Positions 6,061 through 10,059 of a DNA stretch of 10,059 bases are shown here, in pieces. The DNA lies in NCBI GenBank assembly GCA_030696545.1, contig JAUYSA010000402.1, positions 1 to 10,059 on the forward strand. The letters run 5' to 3'. The notes under the pieces are model-generated. The model was not told the origin of the DNA. It made no database searches and saw only the letters and a program-made list of their open reading frames with translations. The number at the start of each line of letters is the position of its first letter. Position 1 is the first letter of the stretch. The DNA is from Hyphomonadaceae bacterium. GTDB lineage: Bacteria; Pseudomonadota; Alphaproteobacteria; Caulobacterales; Hyphomonadaceae. The translations under genes and the position numbers were made by a program.

Positions 6061-7776
6061 ATGTGGCAAAAATCATGCGCCGACCTTACCCGCGACGCCT
6101 ACATCAACGAAGTCGATCTCGGCTCCAACGCCTACGGTCTCGGCCGCGACGTGACCAAGGGCGGCAAGGGCATGGTGCTCGGCAATCCGCACTATCCCTG
6201 GGACGGCCCGAACCGATTCTACCGCACGCACTTTATCATCCCGGGCAAACTGAACATTGTCGGCGTGTCCTACATCGGCATGCCGCTGATCCGCATGGGG
6301 CACACGGAGAATATCGCGTGGAGCAACACAGTCTCCACCGCCCGCCGCTTCGGCTATTACGAGCTGACGCTCGATCCGGCTGATCCGACCCGCTACCTCT
6401 ACGAAGGCAAGCCGGTCGCCATGGATCGCGCCACTGTGACGGTCCAGGTTCTGCGCGACGGCAATCTGCAACCGGAGACGCGGACGCTGTATTCGACGCG
6501 CTGGGGTTCCGTCGTGTCCTCGGCCACCTATCCGTGGACATCGAAGACGGCGTTTGCGCTCCGCACGCCGCGCGTCGGCCTGCGCGATCTGGATCAGTAC
6601 ATGGCTGTCTGGCAGTCCAGGAATGTGCGCGAGCTGCGCAGCGTTCTTGGCAAATACCAGGCCTATCGCTTCAACACGACCGCAGCGGATTCCAGCGGCG
6701 AAACGCTGTATGGTGATCTCGGCATGATTCCGAACGTCACGCGCGAGCTTGCCGCTGCCTGCTCCATCTCCGACTTCGCGCGCGACCAGTGGGCCAAAAG
6801 CAGCATCCCTGTGCTCGACGGCTCACGCGCCGCCTGCGACTGGAAGACGGATGCCGATGCTTCTGCGCCCGGCGTGTTCGGGCCGGCGGCATCGCCCCAC
6901 CTGTTTCGCACGGACTACGTCACGCAGAGCAATGACAGCTACTGGCTGACCAATCCGGCCAAGCCGCTGGAAGGCTACAGCCCGATCTGGGGCGATGAAG
7001 CTACCGCGCGATCCCTTCGCACGCGCCTTGGGCTGATCCAGGTTGCGCAACGCGTGGCGGGCACGGACGGTCTTGGCGCGCCGAAATTCGACATCGGCAC
7101 GCTACAGCAGGTCATGTATGGCAACCGCCATTATGGCTCGGAGCTGGTTCGCGCCGATCTGGCAAAGCTGTGCTGGCAATCGGCCCGCCCCAACATGCCA
7201 GCAGCTTTCAAGGCGCTCGCGGAGTGGGACGGCAAGGTGGAACTCGACAGCCGTGGCGCGCACCTGTTCCATCTGTTTGCCGAGAATGGCGGGCTGAAAT
7301 TCAAAGTCCCTTTCGACCCAAAAAATCCGGTCACGACCCCCAACACGCTTGATACGGCCGACGCGAAGGTTCTTGAGGCGTTGATCAAGGCAGTCGACAA
7401 GCTGGCCGAGCTTGGCATTGCGCCGGATGCGCGGCTCGGCGACGTACAGCGCGAGACGCGCGGAGATGAGCGCATTCCGATCCATGGAGGCGCAGGGCCC
7501 GAAGGGGTATTCAACGTCATAACCGTCGAGAGCCTCGAGCCGAAACTTGGATGGACCAGCATTCGCCATGGCGCGAGCTGGATCATGACGGCGGAGTTCA
7601 CCGCGAACGGTCCGGTCAGCCAGGGCATTCTCACCTATTCGGAATCAACGGATGCAACCTCGCCGCATCATTCCGACCAGACGCGGCTTTACTCGCAAAA
7701 GGGATGGGACGACCTCCGCTTTACCGACGCCGCCGTTGAAGCCGGAACGGTGAGCCGGCTCACCATACGCGAATAG
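6061..7776 (+). CDS. Penicillin-acylase-family Ntn hydrolase, 5'-truncated (beta chain only); possible pseudogene
   Basis: Family enzymes (penicillin, cephalosporin and acyl-homoserine-lactone acylases) are exported precursors of about 750-850 aa. They self-cleave into an alpha chain and a beta chain whose new N-terminal Ser is the nucleophile. Here the whole beta chain is present, but the signal peptide and roughly 200-residue alpha chain are missing: only about 110 nt separate it from the divergent MBL gene. From the ATG at 6061 (571 aa), Ser22 in VDLGSNAYGLG is the expected Ser1-beta. His44 in GNPHYPW and Val91 in NTVSTARR fall exactly 22 and 69 residues later, as in PvdQ-type acylases, and Asn291 in QSNDSYWLTNP fits the oxyanion Asn. 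The beta chain runs to the end with no stop or frameshift. GGGAGA (6048-6053) sits 7 nt before the ATG; the ATG at 6046 is also possible. Without a signal and alpha chain it is probably non-functional or recently truncated. Confidence 0.8.
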   Translation: MWQKSCADLTRDAYINEVDLGSNAYGLGRDVTKGGKGMVLGNPHYPWDGPNRFYRTHFIIPGKLNIVGVSYIGMPLIRMGHTENIAWSNTVSTARRFGYYELTLDPADPTRYLYEGKPVAMDRATVTVQVLRDGNLQPETRTLYSTRWGSVVSSATYPWTSKTAFALRTPRVGLRDLDQYMAVWQSRNVRELRSVLGKYQAYRFNTTAADSSGETLYGDLGMIPNVTRELAAACSISDFARDQWAKSSIPVLDGSRAACDWKTDADASAPGVFGPAASPHLFRTDYVTQSNDSYWLTNPAKPLEGYSPIWGDEATARSLRTRLGLIQVAQRVAGTDGLGAPKFDIGTLQQVMYGNRHYGSELVRADLAKLCWQSARPNMPAAFKALAEWDGKVELDSRGAHLFHLFAENGGLKFKVPFDPKNPVTTPNTLDTADAKVLEALIKAVDKLAELGIAPDARLGDVQRETRGDERIPIHGGAGPEGVFNVITVESLEPKLGWTSIRHGASWIMTAEFTANGPVSQGILTYSESTDATSPHHSDQTRLYSQKGWDDLRFTDAAVEAGTVSRLTIRE

Positions 7777-7779
7777 TCG

Positions 7780-8223
7780 CTAGCTGAGTTCTTCCGCGAC
7801 GCAGCCATCGCCGTCGAAGGTCACATCCTCGACGCGGCCGCCGCCCAGCACGAACCGCGTCGTGCAGGTCGAACGATAGACCTGCGGCGGCTCCCACACG
7901 GGGAAGGTTTCGGTGATGGTTTCGGTTTTCGTCTTGCCTTCCTTGTCGGTGAAGGTGCGTTTCACTTCGCGCGTCTCGTCGCGATAATAGCCTTCGCGCT
8001 CATCAATTGTGGTCTTGGTGTAGCTCCACAGCTCGCGACCGTTCGACATCTGCGCGCTGTTCTGCGGGGGGCCCCAGCGCATCAGCAGGTCATCGCTCGA
8101 CCGGCCCAGCTCCATGCTCATGTGCTGGCGATAGCCTTCCTCTGTCGCACAGGCGGAAAGCGCCAGGGCGGAAGCGCCAAGCACAGCGAAGGCAAGCGTG
8201 CGGCCAGTACGAAAAACCGTCAT
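7780..8223 (-). CDS. Small outer-membrane-type lipoprotein with DLLMRWGPP motif, function unknown
   Basis: A 147-aa predicted lipoprotein. Residues 1-24 are a signal peptide with Arg5 and Arg8 near the start, a hydrophobic core and lipobox LSAC, so Cys25 is lipidated. The mature protein has SSDDLLMRWGPPQNS (42-56), a helix-turn resembling the start of SmpA/OmlA (BamE-like) domains, then ELWSYTKTT, a charged stretch (81-104) and a C-terminal beta region. Cys120 and Cys141 could form a disulfide. Lys/Glu-rich segments without further membrane helices fit a periplasm-facing anchored protein. The start is supported by GGAG at 8231-8234, 7 nt before the ATG. It ends 3 nt from the convergent acylase-like gene. 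No reaction or partner can be assigned; the BamE-like resemblance is weak and rests on one motif. Confidence 0.8.
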   Translation of the reverse strand: MTVFRTGRTLAFAVLGASALALSACATEEGYRQHMSMELGRSSDDLLMRWGPPQNSAQMSNGRELWSYTKTTIDEREGYYRDETREVKRTFTDKEGKTKTETITETFPVWEPPQVYRSTCTTRFVLGGGRVEDVTFDGDGCVAEELS

Positions 8224-8312
8224 CGTCCCACTCCAGGTCCACCCCGGATCATCCCCGACCCCGGCTGAACCCAGATTGAATGCCCGACAGTCAAAATGGA
8301 AGAGCGCGCACG

Positions 8313-8343
8313 AAAACCCGTCCCGGCGCGAGGCCGGGACGGG
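8313..8343 (-). terminator. Intrinsic (rho-independent) terminator of the SH3b-protein gene
   Basis: An 11-bp perfect GC-rich stem (8317-8327 with 8333-8343) with a 5-nt loop. On the minus strand it is followed directly by TTTT (8316-8313). It lies 32 nt past the stop codon of the minus-strand gene ending at 8376, which it should terminate before the lipoprotein gene. Confidence 0.85.
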
Positions 8344-8375
8344 TGATTTCGAAACAACAATGTGACGGAGCAGAC

Positions 8376-8990
8376 CTAGTTTGACCGCAGGCCAGCCGGA
8401 TCAGACGGCTTCGGCAGGTCCAGTGACGGCAGGCTGTTGGTCACAGGCGGCGTTTGAGCGGGCGTCGTCGCCGGGGCGAGCGGCACGGGCTGCGGCGCAG
8501 GGATCGGCTGCGAGTAGGCCGGCGGCGGCACATAAGGCTGCGGTGTTGGCGGCGGTGTCGGCGCGTAGGCCGACGGCGCCGGAACAGGCGCAACAGCAAC
8601 TGGAGCAACTGGCGCCGCCTGGCCATTCCCGCGCGACGGCGAAGACGTCAGGTCCGACCGGATGAAAGCCTTCTGCCCGTTCTTGAGAACGACCTGATAC
8701 CAGTTCCAGTCAGGCAGACGCGCGATGCCGACTACGTTGAGCGCAAGGCCAGTGCTGCCGCTCGACAGCACCTGCGTCTGCGGTGTCGAGAACGGCTCGG
8801 CGCGCAGGCGCACGCCTGTGCCCTGGATGGTGATGGGAGCGCCCGGCGGCGCATAGGGCTCGACCGTATAGCTCGCACGCGAAACGACCGGCTGACCTTG
8901 CATCTGCGTGGGAAGCTGGGCCGTGGCGACACCGCCAGCACCCAGCGCCGTAACAAAGACGGCCGAAACAACAACGCGCATCTGTTTCAT
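8376..8990 (-). CDS. Secreted SH3b-domain protein with proline-rich tail
   Basis: A 204-aa exported protein. From the ATG at 8990, MKQMRVVVSAVFVTALG leads into a signal peptide with probable cleavage after ATA (about residue 24). Residues about 53-115 look like a bacterial SH3 domain: ITIQGTGVRLRAEP (the common V.LR..P entry), a middle strand region with STGLALNVVG, then DWNWYQVVLKNGQKAFIRSDL. Such domains often bind peptidoglycan or peptides in the envelope. Residues about 123-190 are very rich in Pro, Ala, Gln and Val, probably disordered or wall-spanning, ending SLDLPKPSDPAGLRSN. GGAG at 8999-9002 lies 8 nt before the ATG. The frame is open up to a GTG at 9044, but that would add 18 residues ahead of a good signal peptide. 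A strong terminator follows. The target is not known. Confidence 0.8.
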   Translation of the reverse strand: MKQMRVVVSAVFVTALGAGGVATAQLPTQMQGQPVVSRASYTVEPYAPPGAPITIQGTGVRLRAEPFSTPQTQVLSSGSTGLALNVVGIARLPDWNWYQVVLKNGQKAFIRSDLTSSPSRGNGQAAPVAPVAVAPVPAPSAYAPTPPPTPQPYVPPPAYSQPIPAPQPVPLAPATTPAQTPPVTNSLPSLDLPKPSDPAGLRSN

Positions 8991-9071
8991 CCACTCAACT
9001 CCAGTTCGGGCAGACCGCCTTACCGGATGCGCGCTTAACCTCACACAACAGGACGGCCAAAGAATGGCGGG

Positions 9072-9080
9072 ACTATAGCA
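9072..9080 (-). promoter_or_regulatory. Candidate extended -10 promoter for the SH3b-protein gene
   Basis: The minus strand reads TGCTATAGT, an extended -10 (TGn plus TATAGT, 5 of 6 to consensus), about 80 nt upstream of the ATG at 8990. No good -35 at 16-18 nt spacing is seen; the closest, TTGGCG, is 20 nt away. It sits in the 173-nt gap after the preceding same-strand gene, where a promoter is expected. Confidence 0.35.
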
Positions 9081-9163
9081 GTGCGTTGTCGCTCACGCGC
9101 CAAACGCGCGACGGGCGGTTAAGAAAATCGTTTCGATGGAAGGCGATGCGCGCCGTCCGGTCG

Positions 9164-9577
9164 TTACTCGGAACGCTGCTCAACTGACCGCTTGGTCAGC
9201 TGCAGACAGTGCTCGGTCCAGTAGGTCAGGTGATCGATATCGAGATCCCGCATCAGGCCGAACGCAGGCGCCATGTATTTCGACTTGTAGGTGTCGAGGT
9301 CGGTTTCGCGCCGGTTGGCGCCTTCCTCGGTCCACGCATTTCCGAACGTCGCCAGTTGATAAATGGTGTCTGCATTGCCGCCCTCGTCCGTCATGAAGGA
9401 CGCCATCGCGATGAGGGCCGACGAACAGATGTCGGCCGCAACTGGGCTGTCATCGGCAACAGCGCTGTGAAGCTGCAGATCGTAGAAATTGACGCCCCAC
9501 TTCCACTCTTCCTGCGCATGCGCAGGCGCGGAAAAGGCAAGCGTCGCCGCGAAAGCGAGCAGTGTCTTGCGGATCAT
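9164..9577 (-). CDS. Small secreted (periplasmic) protein of unknown function
   Basis: A 137-aa protein that I do not recognise. Residues 1-21 form a clear Sec signal peptide (MIRKTLLAFAATLAFSAPAHA, cleavage before QEEW). The mature part, about 116 aa, is mostly helical and acidic-aromatic (EEWKWGVNFYDLQ at 23-35, DTIYQLATFGNAW at 70-82, DIDHLTYWTEHC at 113-124). It has exactly two cysteines, Cys51 and Cys124, plausible as a disulfide in the periplasm. There is no lipobox, membrane helix or known catalytic motif. A weak AAAGG at 9587-9591 precedes the ATG by 9 nt. It begins 23 nt after the dehydrogenase stop on the same strand, so it may be co-transcribed with it, and ends 173 nt before the SH3b gene start. 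Confidence 0.7.
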   Translation of the reverse strand: MIRKTLLAFAATLAFSAPAHAQEEWKWGVNFYDLQLHSAVADDSPVAADICSSALIAMASFMTDEGGNADTIYQLATFGNAWTEEGANRRETDLDTYKSKYMAPAFGLMRDLDIDHLTYWTEHCLQLTKRSVEQRSE

Positions 9578-9600
9578 ATGGATGTGCCTTTGCGCGCGCC

Positions 9601-10059
9601 CTACAGCATTGCCGGGATGACGCGGTCCGGCGGCCTGTGACCGTCGGCGAAGGTCTTGATGTTGATGATGACCTTCTCGCCCATATCGACCCGGCCTTCG
9701 AGCGTCGCTGAGCTCATGTGGGGCAGCAGCACCACATTGCGCAGCGCCTTGAGGCGCGGGTTCACGTTGGGTTCGTTCTCGAATACGTCGAGACCGGCGC
9801 CGGCAATCTCGCCTGCTTCCAGCGCGCGGATCATCGCGGCTTCATCGACGACTTCGCCCCGTGCGGTGTTCACGAGGTAAGCTTCGGGTTTCATCAGCTT
9901 GATGCGCCGCGCCGACAGCAGATGGAAAGTCGCCGGCGTGTGCGGGCAGTTGATGGAGACGATGTCCATCCGCGCCAGCATCTGGTCGAGGCTTTCCCAG
10001 TATGTCGCCTCAAGCTGTTCAGCGACCTGGTCACGCACAGGCTTGCGGTTGTGATAGTG
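9601..10059 (-). CDS. D-2-hydroxyacid dehydrogenase (glyoxylate/hydroxypyruvate reductase type), C-terminal part
   Basis: The C-terminal 152 residues of a D-isomer-specific 2-hydroxyacid dehydrogenase; the N-terminus lies beyond the right edge. It opens inside the Rossmann domain at HYHNRKPV, just after the second strand. Asn-Arg in place of the usual Asp there suggests NADPH preference (inference). Catalytic residues, numbered within the visible fragment, are Arg67 in NTARGEVVDE, Glu96 in GLDVFENEP and His114 in LLPHMSSAT, all expected for the family. NCPHTPATFHLLS (38-50) and the C-terminal EGRVDMGEKVIINI ... FADGHRPPDRVIP are typical of the GyaR/glycerate-dehydrogenase-like branch of alphaproteobacteria. 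The enzyme reduces glyoxylate or hydroxypyruvate to glycolate or glycerate in the cytoplasm; the exact substrate is not settled. The stop is TAG at 9603-9601. Confidence 0.9.
   Translation of the reverse strand, partial: HYHNRKPVRDQVAEQLEATYWESLDQMLARMDIVSINCPHTPATFHLLSARRIKLMKPEAYLVNTARGEVVDEAAMIRALEAGEIAGAGLDVFENEPNVNPRLKALRNVVLLPHMSSATLEGRVDMGEKVIINIKTFADGHRPPDRVIPAML

Noticed and set aside
8289..8294. TTGACT (minus strand), a good -35 match upstream of the lipoprotein gene
   Set aside because: No acceptable -10 at 16-18 nt spacing, so it cannot be called a promoter from sequence alone.
8991..9044. Upstream extension of the SH3b protein to a GTG at 9044
   Set aside because: It would place 18 residues before a normal signal peptide; the ATG at 8990 has a well-spaced GGAG.

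Overview
The window is ordinary chromosomal DNA from a GC-rich alphaproteobacterium. The evidence is high GC in all genes, a coaBC-dut pair, alphaproteobacterial-style lipoproteins, a CCTCAGGATGAGG-type intergenic repeat, and a hydroxyacid dehydrogenase and penicillin-acylase-like protein close to what I recall from Hyphomonadaceae/Caulobacterales. The family-level placement is a weak inference. I find no tRNA, rRNA, CRISPR array, transposase, phage gene or toxin-antitoxin pair, and no convincing undescribed multi-gene system.

Layout. 1-281 (minus) is the start of a GreA/GreB-family transcription factor cut by the window edge. It is divergent from a plus-strand housekeeping cluster at 425-2520: coaBC (coenzyme A synthesis), a small Dabb-domain protein, and dut (dUTPase). 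2521-2787 has no gene and is mostly a 192-bp symmetric palindromic element made of two inverted copies of a repeat unit. 2788-4119 (minus) is a Pif1/RecD-like SF1 helicase. 4200-4970 (plus) is a MoeB/ThiF-type sulfur-carrier adenylyltransferase. It ends exactly where a convergent metallo-beta-lactamase-fold lipoprotein ends (4971-5939, minus). Divergent from that is a penicillin-acylase-family gene (about 6061-7776, plus) that keeps the catalytic beta chain but has lost its signal peptide and alpha chain. The right third is all minus strand: a small lipoprotein (7780-8223), a secreted SH3b/proline-rich protein (8376-8990) with a clear intrinsic terminator, a small secreted protein of unknown function (9164-9577), and the C-terminal half of a D-2-hydroxyacid dehydrogenase (9601-10059).

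How the genes relate. coaBC, the Dabb gene and dut look co-transcribed, with gaps of 50 and 81 nt. The dehydrogenase and the small secreted protein downstream of it (23-nt gap) may also be co-transcribed. The rest are monocistronic or in divergent/convergent pairs. Four adjacent proteins (MBL lipoprotein, WGPP lipoprotein, SH3b protein, small secreted protein) carry export signals, so the right half is envelope-oriented. The items most worth a second look are the truncated acylase with its complete catalytic site and the large composite palindrome between dut and the helicase.
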